From contig NZ_JACJHR010000028.1 of NCBI RefSeq assembly GCF_014174495.1, positions 1 to 64,000 of the forward strand: 64,000 nucleotides of DNA, in the 5' to 3' direction. The notes below the pieces were generated by a model that ran no database searches, had not been told where the DNA came from, and saw only the letters and a program-made list of their open reading frames with translations. The DNA comes from Amycolatopsis echigonensis. Its GTDB lineage: Bacteria > Actinomycetota > Actinomycetes > Mycobacteriales > Pseudonocardiaceae. Positions 1-7,655 of this stretch are shown here, piece by piece. Position numbers and translations under genes: made by a program. Every line of letters begins with the position of its first letter. Positions within the stretch are counted from its first letter, which is position 1.

Positions 1-631
1 GGGCCGTGGGCGCACGACGGTTGGGGCCCGGGCGGCCCAGTGCGTGGAGGCGTTGCTGGGAAGGCGCGGCGTCGCCATCCGGAATCGCCGCGAGGGGCTC
101 CGACTCGGGTCCCGGCGGACTCGTGCCCGACGACGCCTCTCCTGCTCGCTGAACCTTCCCCGGCCGATCGCCGACGTGCTGCGGAGCGACCCGGCGGGTC
201 CCGGGCAGGGCAGGAGCGGTGGCGGAGGCTGCGCGTGGACGCGAGGTCGAGAATGCGCAGCGGGCCTCGCTCGCCTCATGCAGCTTTCCAGCCCACGGCT
301 CGGCCTCGCTCGACACCGCCGCTCGAGCCCGGCCCCGCTCCGGAATGCAGCCCGACCGCTCCAGCTCCGCCTGATTCCGGAACGCAGCCCGACCGCGCTG
401 GCCCAGCCCGGCTCCCGGCTCCCGGCTCCCGGCTCCCGGCTCCCGGCTCCCGGCTCCCGGCTCCCGGCTCCAGGCTCCAGGCTCCAGGCTCCAGGCTCCA
501 GGCTCCAGGCTCCAGGCTCCAGGCTCCAGGCTCCAGGCTCCAGGCTCCAGGCTCCAGGCGACGGTCTCACGCGCCGGGCGAGGCATCCCCCCTGCAGCCG
601 CGAGACGTCGCACACGCGGGAGCGGCCCCTC
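1..631. other. Gene-poor left edge with no confident CDS
   Basis: No reading frame here looks like a conserved protein; the long open frames are low-complexity Pro/Ser/Arg/Ala products of GC-rich DNA and of the heptamer block at 410-556. One frame is open from the window edge to a TGA at 150-152 and could be the tail of a plus-strand gene starting to the left, but 49 codons without a recognisable motif cannot settle that. A related phrase (CCGGAAYGCAGCCCGACCGC) occurs twice, near 340 and 377, so the flank of the heptamers is itself repetitive. Confidence 0.5.
410..556. repeat. Heptamer tandem repeat, 21 units in two variant blocks
   Basis: Eight consecutive copies of GGCTCCC (410-465) are followed directly by thirteen copies of GGCTCCA (466-556), with no interruption or other variant. 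The clean split into two homogeneous blocks suggests repeated slippage expansion of each variant. It lies 75 bases beyond the stop of the isochorismatase-like gene and outside any credible CDS. A seven-base unit would shift frame, so a coding role is unlikely. Confidence 0.95.
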
Positions 632-1192
632 TCACGCACCCGGTTTGAAGGCGACCTCCTTCGTGGTGACCGTGCCCGCGGTCCGACCTGGTGCGGCCTG
701 GTGGGTCCAGTACAGGTTCGTGTGCGCGATGACCTGCGCGGGCGGCGGCGCGCCCCACGTAGTGCGGTCTCCCGTCGTGTGGGCGTCGCTCACCAGGGTC
801 GCGTCGTAGCCTCGCGCGAAGGCGCCGTGCAGGGTGGAGCGGATGCAGGCGTCCGTCTCGGCTCCGCTCACCACCAGGTGCCCCACTCCCCGGTCGGCGA
901 GGACTGACTCCAGGGTGGTGTCTTCGAAGGAGTCGCCGTAGGACTTCTCCACCAGCGGTTCCGACGGCGCGGGCTTCAGCTCCGGGACCAGTTCCCATTC
1001 GGAGCTGCCCTTTTCCAAACCCTCGTCGTTGTGCTGGACCCACACGACGGGGACCCCGGCCTCCCGGGCTTTGTCCACCAGCGCGGCCACGTTCGCCACG
1101 ACGCTGTCCCGCTCGTGCGCGTCCGCGACGACGCCGTTCTGCACGTCGACGACCAGCAGTGCGGTGTTCGGCCGGTCTTTGAGAGTGGTCAT
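632..1192 (-). CDS. Isochorismatase-family cysteine hydrolase
   Basis: A 186-residue protein of the isochorismatase-like hydrolase fold, usual length for the family. The expected triad is visible: Asp16 in VVDVQNG, Lys83 in VEKSYGDSF and the nucleophilic Cys116 in SGAETDACIRS. Members hydrolyse isochorismate, nicotinamide or related amides; nothing here fixes the substrate. The ATG is preceded by GGAGGGA at good spacing. It lies 62 bases downstream of the MarR gene on the same strand, so the two may be co-transcribed and the hydrolase may be under MarR control. Cytoplasmic; no signal or membrane segment. Confidence 0.85.
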   Translation of the reverse strand: MTTLKDRPNTALLVVDVQNGVVADAHERDSVVANVAALVDKAREAGVPVVWVQHNDEGLEKGSSEWELVPELKPAPSEPLVEKSYGDSFEDTTLESVLADRGVGHLVVSGAETDACIRSTLHGAFARGYDATLVSDAHTTGDRTTWGAPPPAQVIAHTNLYWTHQAAPGRTAGTVTTKEVAFKPGA

Positions 1193-1254
1193 GATCTTCC
1201 CTCCAGTCTGATACCGCCCACGCTAGCGCCGACCACCGACAAAAACCGGCGAAG

Positions 1255-1788
1255 TCACTCCGGGCGGAGGGCGTCGTGCGGGGAGGACGGGCCGAACTCG
1301 GCCTCGAAGCGGGTCAGCAGGCGGGACAGGAGACCGTTCAAGCCATCCAGCTCATCCTCACCCAGCACGGACCGGAACAGCGCCTGCTCTCGTTCGGTGC
1401 GTTTCCGAGTCGCGGCGGCCCAGCGGGCGCGACCCTTGCGGGTCAGGCGGATCGGGCGGCTCCGGCCGTCCGAGGACGCGGCGACGCGTTCCACCAAACC
1501 CGCTCGTTCCAGGCGGTCGATCCGTACGGTGACGGTGCCGGAGGTGACGCCCAGCCGGTCGCCCAGCTCTTTCGGGGTGAGCACCGCCGCGCGGCCCGAG
1601 CGGTGCAACGCCGACAGCGCTTGCCAGTCCCCCGTGCTGAAGCCGTATTCCTCCGCGACTCCGCGCAGCACCTGCTCGAACTGCCGCGACAGCCGGCCGA
1701 TCCGCTGCCGGGCCGCTTCGACCTGCTCGTCCACGCCGTCCGGCATCACGGCCAGCCACGCGGCCAGGCCCGCCCCCACTGAGTCCAA
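1255..1788 (-). CDS. MarR-family transcriptional regulator
   Basis: A winged-helix regulator of about 177 residues. The core reads STGDWQALSALHRSG, then the recognition region TPKELGDRLGVTSGTVTVRI and the wing around SDGRSRPIRLT, a classic MarR layout. I chose a TTG start at 1788 because GAGGGAG sits seven bases upstream and because the family normally has a short helix with a conserved Trp before the first motif; an ATG at 1746 would remove it and give 163 residues. It is divergent from the SDR gene at 1859, and the shared intergenic region carries repeated TCAAGGTA boxes and a TTGA/TCAA palindrome, so autoregulation and control of the SDR are likely. Confidence 0.85.
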   Translation of the reverse strand: MDSVGAGLAAWLAVMPDGVDEQVEAARQRIGRLSRQFEQVLRGVAEEYGFSTGDWQALSALHRSGRAAVLTPKELGDRLGVTSGTVTVRIDRLERAGLVERVAASSDGRSRPIRLTRKGRARWAAATRKRTEREQALFRSVLGEDELDGLNGLLSRLLTRFEAEFGPSSPHDALRPE

Positions 1789-1807
1789 CTGGACACTCCC
1801 TCGAAGC

Positions 1808-1837
1808 TCAAGGTAGTTTGGTTTGAGTATCAAGGTA
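1808..1837. promoter_or_regulatory. Candidate MarR operator
   Basis: The 70-base space between the divergent MarR and SDR genes holds two TCAAGGTA boxes (1808-1815 and 1830-1837) exactly 22 bases apart, about two helical turns, and a palindrome TTGAGTATCAA at 1823-1833. TTGA..TCAA dyads are typical of MarR-type sites. Binding is inferred, not shown. Confidence 0.5.
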
Positions 1838-1858
1838 CCTGGTCCTGGGGAGGTCCGC

Positions 1859-2680
1859 ATGTCCGGACGCGTCTGGTTCATCACGGGAGCGAGCAGCGGG
1901 TTCGGCCGCGTGCTCGCCGAAACTGTGCTGGCGCGGGGAGAAAAGGTCGTGGCCACGGCTCGCGACACGAGTGCGCTCGAAGGCTTGAAGACGTTCACCG
2001 CCCGGCTGGACGTCACGGATCCGGCGTCGGTGGAAGCCGCGGTGAGCGCGGCGATCGCTGAGTACGGGCGGATCGACGTCCTGGTCAACAACGCCGGGCG
2101 CGGGCTGGTCGGCGCGCTCGAAGAACTGACCGACGAACAGGCTCGGCAAGTGCTCGAGACCAACGTGTTCGGCGTCCTGAACGTCACGCGCGCGGTGCTG
2201 CCGCATCTGCGGGCGCAGCGCAGCGGGCACATCGTGCAGTTGTCGTCGGTCGGCGGGGTGGTCGGGAATCCCGGGCACGCGTTGTACGCGACGTCGAAGT
2301 TCGCGCTGGAAGGGATGTCCGAGGCGCTCGCCGGGGAGGTCGCGCCGCTGGGGATCCGGGTGAGCCTGGTGGAACCAGGGCCGTTCCGGACGGACTTCGC
2401 CGGGAGGTCGATGACGTTTTCCGAACCTATCGACGACTACCGCGACACCCCGGCGGGCGTTATGCGCCAACGGTTTTCCGCGCAGGACGGCGTGCAGCCG
2501 AACGATCCGGCGAAGGCCGCGGAGGCCATCGTCAAACTCGTCGACACTCCGGACGCGCCGCTGCGGCTGCCGCTCGGGCCCGAGGCGGTGACCCGGATCC
2601 GGGCGAAGCTCGAGCAGCAGCTCGCCGATCTCGCGGCGTGGGAGGAGGTCTCGCTGGACACGCGTTATCCGGACGACTGA
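1859..2680 (+). CDS. SDR-family NAD(P)-dependent oxidoreductase
   Basis: A 273-residue classical short-chain dehydrogenase/reductase. Visible are the cofactor motif TGASSGFG (9-16), NNAG (77-80), and the catalytic Ser130, Tyr143 and Lys147 (YATSK). The sequence after the active site (LVEPGPFRTDF) is usual for classical SDRs. The ATG at 1859 has GGGGAGG upstream; the longer frame from 1823 runs over the operator and is not credible. The substrate cannot be told. Its divergent MarR neighbour suggests induction by a small molecule, possibly an electrophile or phenolic compound. Confidence 0.88.
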   Translation: MSGRVWFITGASSGFGRVLAETVLARGEKVVATARDTSALEGLKTFTARLDVTDPASVEAAVSAAIAEYGRIDVLVNNAGRGLVGALEELTDEQARQVLETNVFGVLNVTRAVLPHLRAQRSGHIVQLSSVGGVVGNPGHALYATSKFALEGMSEALAGEVAPLGIRVSLVEPGPFRTDFAGRSMTFSEPIDDYRDTPAGVMRQRFSAQDGVQPNDPAKAAEAIVKLVDTPDAPLRLPLGPEAVTRIRAKLEQQLADLAAWEEVSLDTRYPDD

Positions 2681-2709
2681 ACGCTCAGCCGCCCGGATGA
2701 CGCGGAGAG

Positions 2710-4155
2710 TCAGCCCACGGGGCCTTCGGCGGGCACGACCGTGACGTTCTGCTGCTGACCGGTCTGGTCGACGACGGTCACGGTGAGCTTGTCGCCGGGG
2801 TGATGCTGGTCCATCAGGGTGGTCAGCGCGGTGGGCGAGTCGACCGGTTTGCCGTCCACCGCGGTGATCACGTCTCCAGCGACGAGACCCGCTTTGGCCG
2901 CCGCGCCGTCGGGGACGACCTCTTGGATAGCGGCGCCCGTGCCGGTTCCGCTCTGCTGTTGCTGCTGCTGTCCGGCATCGCTGACGGTCACGCCCAGGAA
3001 CGCGCTCTTCCCGATGTGAACCGTGTCGGAGCCGGTGCCGCCGACGATCTGGTGCGCGATGGAGATCGCCTGGTTGATCGGGATCGCGTAGCCCTCGTTC
3101 CCGCTGGAACCCTGCGAGCCGTCACCCTGCGAGCCATTGCCCTGCGAGCCGTCGCCTTGCGAGTCGCCCGGGGAGTTGTCGCCGGGGAAGCCGTTGCCGA
3201 GCCCGCCGTGGCCGCGTCGTCCGCCGCCGTTGAACTGGTACCCGGCCGAGGCCGCGGTGTCCATGCCGACGACCTGGCCCTGCCCGTTCACGAGCGGGCC
3301 GCCGGAATCGCCGGACTGGATGTTCGCGTCGACCTGGATCAGGTCCTTGAGCTTCTCGGACGAGCTGTTCGATTCGTCGGACGCGGTGATCGACTGGTTC
3401 AGCGCGGTCACCCGACCGCCGGCCGGGATCGGCGCTCCCCCGGCTCCGCCCGCGTTGCCGAGCCCGACGACCGCGTCGCCGACCTTGACCGACGAGGAAT
3501 CGCCGAGCGTCTCCGTCGCCAGCCCGGACGCGTCCGCGAGCTTGAGCACCGCGACGTCGTGGCTGCGGTCGTAGCCGAGCACCGAGGCGGTGTACGTCTG
3601 GCCGTTGCCGATGTCGGTGACCTTGATGCTGGTCGCGCCCTCGACGACGTGGTTGTTCGTGAGCACCTCGCCGTCGGGGGTGAGCACGATGCCGGTGCCC
3701 GCCGCGGCCGCGCCCTGATAGCCCAGCTCGGTGTTGACGTTGACGACGCCCGGGCTGGCCTTCTTCGCGATCGCCTGCGGGTCGATCGCGGTGTTCGACG
3801 GGTTGGTCTGGTTGCCGATGGAACCGAAGTTCTGGTTCCCGGAAACGCCGGACGGCGCGGACGGCGTCCACACGAAGTGCCCGACCCCGAGCCCGACGGC
3901 GACCGACAGCGCGACCGCGCCGGCGGTCAGGGCCGCCGTCCGCAACGGATGGCGGGACCGCTGGTGGTGCGGCGCGGGGAACTGCTGGGTCGGGTACGGC
4001 TGACCGCCGGGCTGAGGTCCGTACGCGCCCGGCGGCGGAGTGCCCCAGTGGCCCCAGCCGTGCTGAGATTGCTGTCCGGCTCCCGGCGAGTAGGGGTACG
4101 CCTGTCCGTAACCGGGCTGTCCCTGGCCGTGCCCGCTGCGCTCCTGCTCGTTCAT
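2710..4155 (-). CDS. HtrA/DegP-type serine protease with PDZ domain
   Basis: A 481-residue membrane-anchored protease for envelope quality control. The N-terminal 70 residues are Gly/Pro/Gln-rich and presumably cytoplasmic, followed by one membrane helix (about 71-96). The trypsin-like domain shows His169 (TNNHVV), Asp200 (RSHDVAVLKL) and Ser284 (GDSGGPL). A PDZ domain follows from about 383. Between Ser284 and the PDZ, roughly 310-352, is an inserted low-complexity Gly/Ser/Gln/Asp run with GSQGDGSQG-type repeats. ATG at 4155 chosen for the GGAG spacing. It ends 29 bases from the convergent SDR gene. Confidence 0.92.
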   Translation of the reverse strand: MNEQERSGHGQGQPGYGQAYPYSPGAGQQSQHGWGHWGTPPPGAYGPQPGGQPYPTQQFPAPHHQRSRHPLRTAALTAGAVALSVAVGLGVGHFVWTPSAPSGVSGNQNFGSIGNQTNPSNTAIDPQAIAKKASPGVVNVNTELGYQGAAAAGTGIVLTPDGEVLTNNHVVEGATSIKVTDIGNGQTYTASVLGYDRSHDVAVLKLADASGLATETLGDSSSVKVGDAVVGLGNAGGAGGAPIPAGGRVTALNQSITASDESNSSSEKLKDLIQVDANIQSGDSGGPLVNGQGQVVGMDTAASAGYQFNGGGRRGHGGLGNGFPGDNSPGDSQGDGSQGNGSQGDGSQGSSGNEGYAIPINQAISIAHQIVGGTGSDTVHIGKSAFLGVTVSDAGQQQQQQSGTGTGAAIQEVVPDGAAAKAGLVAGDVITAVDGKPVDSPTALTTLMDQHHPGDKLTVTVVDQTGQQQNVTVVPAEGPVG

Positions 4156-4268
4156 GGTCCGCTCCTGCGTCTCGTGACCCTCCGCCAGCTCAGGAAACAC
4201 CTGCTACCTGAGATTTTCCTTGACGTCGTCCGTGCGAAACCTGTGTACCCGGGCCGCGGCACGGAAAA

Positions 4269-4302
4269 GCCCCGCCCGGCTCGGGAAAGAGCCGGACGGG
4301 GC
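4269..4302 (-). terminator. Rho-independent terminator of the GH16 gene
   Basis: A 14-base stem with one mismatch (GCCCCGCCCGGCTC against GAGCCGGACGGGGC) and a six-base loop. Read on the minus strand, the stem is followed by CTTTTCC, so it should stop transcripts from the glucanase gene ending at 4355 before they reach the HtrA gene. Confidence 0.75.
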
Positions 4303-4354
4303 CCGCGGAGACCGCGCCTTCTCCGCGCCGCCGGGGTTCCGGCGGCGAGGGTGG

Positions 4355-5188
4355 TCAGCTCACGTGCACGTAGTCGACCACCAGCTGTTGCGGGAACTGG
4401 GTGCTGCCGTCCGGGTCGCCCGGCCAGTCGCCGCCCACCGCGAGGTTCAAAATCAGGTAAAACGGGTGGTCGTACACCCATTTCTTGCCGTTGAGGTCCG
4501 CCGGCGTGCGGGTTTCGTAGGCCTGGCCGTCGACCAGCCAGACGATCTTGTCCGGCGACCAGTCGACCGCGTAGGTGTGGAAGTCGTCGGAGAAGTTCGG
4601 GCCGGTGAACGCCGCGCCGATGCCGCCCGCTCCCGAGTAGCCGGGGCCGTGGATGGTGCCGTGCACCGTGTTCGGCTCCTTGCCGATGTTTTCCATCACG
4701 TCGATCTCGCCGTCGTCCGGCCACTGCCCGCCGCCGAGCATCCAGAACGCCGGCCACATCCCTTGCCCGCGCGGCAGCTTCATCCGGACTTCCAGGTGCC
4801 CGTACGCCTGGCTGAACTTGCCGGACGTGTTCAGCCGCGCCGACGTGTACTGGCACGCGCCGTACCAGCAGGTGTTGCCGGAGTTCTCTTTCTTCGCGGT
4901 GATCACGAGGTGGCCCTGGCCGTCGAGCGCGGCGTTCGCCGCGCCCGAGGTGTACCACTGCCGTTCGTGGTTGTTGCCGTTGTTGTCGCCGGTTTCGTAG
5001 TTCCACTTGCTCCCGTCGGCGGGAGAGCCGGCCGGGCCGTCGAAATCGTCGGAGAACCCGGCGGCCGGAGCGGCGGCGGGCGCGGCGTTCCCGGCGGGCG
5101 TCAGCGCGACCGCGCCGGCGAGGACGAGCGCCGCGGGGATCGCGAGCAGCCGCCAGCGAGAGGGGGTGTGCGTGGACGTCATTGTCAT
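4355..5188 (-). CDS. Secreted glycoside hydrolase family 16 (beta-1,3-glucanase type)
   Basis: A 277-residue secreted enzyme. Residues 10-36 form a Sec-type signal peptide (RWRLLAIPAALVLAGAVAL, then a likely Ala-X-Ala cleavage). The GH16 signature is GEIDVMEN with nucleophile Glu161, Asp163 and acid/base Glu166; the spacing fits the laminarinase-type subgroup. FSDDFDGPAGSP near the start of the mature protein and WPAFWMLG before the active site also fit. It probably cleaves beta-1,3 or mixed-linkage glucans outside the cell. No carbohydrate-binding module is present. It has its own terminator downstream and a candidate operator upstream, so it looks monocistronic. Confidence 0.9.
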   Translation of the reverse strand: MTMTSTHTPSRWRLLAIPAALVLAGAVALTPAGNAAPAAAPAAGFSDDFDGPAGSPADGSKWNYETGDNNGNNHERQWYTSGAANAALDGQGHLVITAKKENSGNTCWYGACQYTSARLNTSGKFSQAYGHLEVRMKLPRGQGMWPAFWMLGGGQWPDDGEIDVMENIGKEPNTVHGTIHGPGYSGAGGIGAAFTGPNFSDDFHTYAVDWSPDKIVWLVDGQAYETRTPADLNGKKWVYDHPFYLILNLAVGGDWPGDPDGSTQFPQQLVVDYVHVS

Positions 5189-5230
5189 CCCTCAATCACT
5201 CGAGGGGCGGCCTGGCGGCGCCACCCCGGG

Positions 5231-5251
5231 TTTGTTGTGGATGGCAACAAA
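5231..5251. promoter_or_regulatory. Candidate operator upstream of the GH16 gene
   Basis: A perfect 7-base inverted repeat, TTTGTTG and CAACAAA, separated by seven bases and centred about 53 bases upstream of the glucanase start. It overlaps an AT-rich element (TACTTT on the minus strand) that could be a -10 box. Repressor control by sugar is plausible; the regulator is not in this window. Confidence 0.35.
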
Positions 5252-5378
5252 GTATGCCGACCAGCGGCTCCACCGGCAAGACGCTCCGTGGGTCATTTTC
5301 CGACCGGAGTCGGGAGACGACGGCTGCGAGAGGAATTCCGGGCAACACCGGATGACCGGACGGGCAACACCGCAGGAA

Positions 5379-5423
5379 GGCCGTGAGGGGAACCCCGACG
5401 GACTCGGGGTTCCCCTCACGGCC
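5379..5423. terminator. Perfect 20-bp stem hairpin after glgB
   Basis: Two perfectly complementary 20-base arms (5379-5398 and 5404-5423) with a five-base loop; the arm begins GGCCGTGAGGGG. It lies between the end of glgB and the promoter region of the GH16 gene, both on the minus strand, and would end the glgE-treS-mak-glgB transcript. There is no clear T-run, so termination efficiency is uncertain. Stem style matches the hairpins at 13182 and 58950. Confidence 0.7.
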
Positions 5424-5447
5424 TCGAAAGCGAAAGCGGTGGACAGG

Positions 5448-7655
5448 TCAGTCTTCGGCGGGGCGTTCCTCCAGCAACCACAGCACCCCGCTCGGCGGCA
5501 GTTGCAGCACCGCCGACGCGGGCTGGCCGTGCCACGGTTCCTCCGTCGCCTCCACCGCGCCCAGGTTCCCGACTCCCGAGCCGCCGTACGCTTCCGCGTC
5601 CGTGTTCAGCACCTCGGTCCACCGGCCGGCCGACGGGAGCCCCACCCGGTAGTCGTGGTGCGGGACTCCGGCGAAGTTCGCGATGCAGGCGAGCCGCGAA
5701 CCGTCCGCGCCCAGGCGCAGGAAGCTCAGCACGTTCCCGGCGGAGTCGTTCGCGTCGATCCAGCGGAAGCCTTCCGGCCGGACGTCGCCGCTGAACAGCG
5801 CGGCGGTGTCCCGGTAGACCGCGTTCAGCTGCCGGATCAGGTCGCGCACGCCGCGGTGCAGCGGGGTTTCCAGCAGATGCCAGTCCAGCGGCCGCGACTC
5901 CGACCATTCGCGCGGCTGGCCGAATTCGCCGCCCATGAACAGCAATTGCTTGCCCGGATGCGCCCACATGAACGCCAGCAGCGCGCGCAGCCCGGCCGCC
6001 TTGTTCCAGTCGTCGCCCGGCATCCGTTCCCACAGCGAACCCTTGCCGTGCACCACTTCGTCGTGCGACAGCGGCAGGACGAAGTTCTCGCTCCACGCGT
6101 ACACGAGCGAGAAGGTCATCTCGTTGTGGTGGTACGCCCGGTGGATCGGCTCGTGCGACAGGTAGCGGAGCGTGTCGTGCATCCAGCCCATGTTCCACTT
6201 GAAGCCGAACCCGAGACCGCCCAGATGCGTCGGGCGGGTGACGCCGGGCCACGCGGTGGACTCCTCGGCAACCATCACCACGCCCGGGTGTCGCTTGTAG
6301 ACAGTCGCGTTCAGTTCCTGCAGAAACCGTACGGCGTCGAGGTTTTCCCGGCCGCCGTACTCGTTCGGCAGCCACTCCCCTTCCTTGCGGGAGTAGTCGA
6401 GGTACAGCATCGACGCGACCGCGTCCACGCGCAGGCCGTCGAGGTGGTACTCCTCCAGCCAGAACAGCGCGTTCGCGACGAGGAAGTTGCGCACCTCGTT
6501 GCGACCGAAGTTGAACACGAGCGTGCCCCAGTCCGGCTGCTCGCCGCGGCGCGGGTCCTCGTGCTCGTACAGCGGGCTGCCGTCGAACCGCGCCAGCGCC
6601 CAGATGTCGCGCGGGAAATGCGCGGGCACCCAGTCCACGAGCACGCCGATGCCGCGCTGGTGCAGATGGTCGACCAGGTACCGGAAGTCGTCCGGCGAGC
6701 CGAACCGCGACGTCGGCGCGTAGTACGAGGTGACCTGGTAGCCCCACGAGCCGCCGAACGGATGCTCGGCCACCGGCAGGAACTCGACGTGGGTGAAGCC
6801 GGTTTCCTCGACGTAGTCGGCCAGTTGGTCGGCCAGTTCGCGGTAGCCGAGCCCGGGCCGCCACGAGCCGAGGTGCACCTCGTACACGCTCATCGGCGCG
6901 TCCGCCCAGTCGGTCGCCTCGCGCCGGGCGACCCAGTCGCCGTCGCCCCAGGTGTACTCGGATTCGGTCACCTTCGACGCGGTCGCGGGCGGCACCTCGG
7001 TGGCGAACGCCATCGGGTCGGCCTTCTCGTGCCAGTGCCCGTCCGCGCCGAGGATGCGGAACTTGTAGCAGCTGCCGACGGAAACGCCGGGCACGAACAG
7101 CTCCCACACGCCGGACGACCCGAGCGAGCGCATCGGATGGCCGCGGCCCTCCCACGCGTTGAAGTCGCCGATCACCCGGACGCCGCGCGCGGTCGGCGCC
7201 CACACCGCGAAGGACACGCCTTCGACGACTCCGTTCGGGGTGTCGTACCGGCGCACGTGCGCGCCGAGGACGTCCCACAGCCGCTCGTGCCGTCCTTCGC
7301 CGATGAGGTGCTGGTCCAGCTCCCCCACCGTCGGCAGCCAGCGGTACGGGTCGTCGGTGACGACCGTCCGGTTGTCGTAGCCGACTTCGATCCGGTAGTC
7401 GCCGGGGTGTTCCGGCAGCGTCGCGGCGAACAGCGCGTCCGCCACGCGATCCAGCGGGACGCGTCGCTCGCCGGCGACGACCGACACCGATGTCGCGCCC
7501 GGGCGCAGCGCGCGCACGACGATGTCGCTGCCGACGGTGTGCACGCCGAGCACCGAATGCGGGTCGTGGTGCTCGCCTGCCAGCAGCCGGTCGATGTCGA
7601 TCGGTGACGGCGCCGCCGAGGGCAGATCCGCGGGGACAGCGTTCACAGGGGTCAC
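5448..7655 (-). CDS. glgB: 1,4-alpha-glucan branching enzyme
   Basis: A 735-residue GH13_9 branching enzyme that introduces alpha-1,6 branches into glucan. It has an N-terminal extension, a CBM48-type domain (around 130-220) and the catalytic barrel. Nucleophile Asp411 (GLRVDAVASM), acid/base Glu464 (MVAEEST) and Asp532 (LPLSHDEVVHGK) keep the spacings of the Escherichia coli enzyme. The start is a GTG that overlaps the stop of mak by four bases (GTGA), so the two are translationally coupled. It is the last gene of the GlgE-pathway operon and branches the linear chains made by GlgE. Confidence 0.96.
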   Translation of the reverse strand: MTPVNAVPADLPSAAPSPIDIDRLLAGEHHDPHSVLGVHTVGSDIVVRALRPGATSVSVVAGERRVPLDRVADALFAATLPEHPGDYRIEVGYDNRTVVTDDPYRWLPTVGELDQHLIGEGRHERLWDVLGAHVRRYDTPNGVVEGVSFAVWAPTARGVRVIGDFNAWEGRGHPMRSLGSSGVWELFVPGVSVGSCYKFRILGADGHWHEKADPMAFATEVPPATASKVTESEYTWGDGDWVARREATDWADAPMSVYEVHLGSWRPGLGYRELADQLADYVEETGFTHVEFLPVAEHPFGGSWGYQVTSYYAPTSRFGSPDDFRYLVDHLHQRGIGVLVDWVPAHFPRDIWALARFDGSPLYEHEDPRRGEQPDWGTLVFNFGRNEVRNFLVANALFWLEEYHLDGLRVDAVASMLYLDYSRKEGEWLPNEYGGRENLDAVRFLQELNATVYKRHPGVVMVAEESTAWPGVTRPTHLGGLGFGFKWNMGWMHDTLRYLSHEPIHRAYHHNEMTFSLVYAWSENFVLPLSHDEVVHGKGSLWERMPGDDWNKAAGLRALLAFMWAHPGKQLLFMGGEFGQPREWSESRPLDWHLLETPLHRGVRDLIRQLNAVYRDTAALFSGDVRPEGFRWIDANDSAGNVLSFLRLGADGSRLACIANFAGVPHHDYRVGLPSAGRWTEVLNTDAEAYGGSGVGNLGAVEATEEPWHGQPASAVLQLPPSGVLWLLEERPAED

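Noticed and set aside
44..907. Long open frame over the heptamer array
   Set aside because: The product is repeats of LPAPGSR/LQAPGSR and Arg-rich sequence, and it runs antisense into the isochorismatase-like gene; it is open only because the DNA is GC-rich.
2800..4494. 564-codon frame opposite the HtrA gene
   Set aside because: It is antisense to a protein with a complete catalytic triad and PDZ domain and has an Arg/Val/Gly-rich product without motifs.
5007..7607. 866-codon frame opposite glgB
   Set aside because: Mirror frame of a confidently identified branching enzyme; composition is typical of antisense frames in high-GC DNA.
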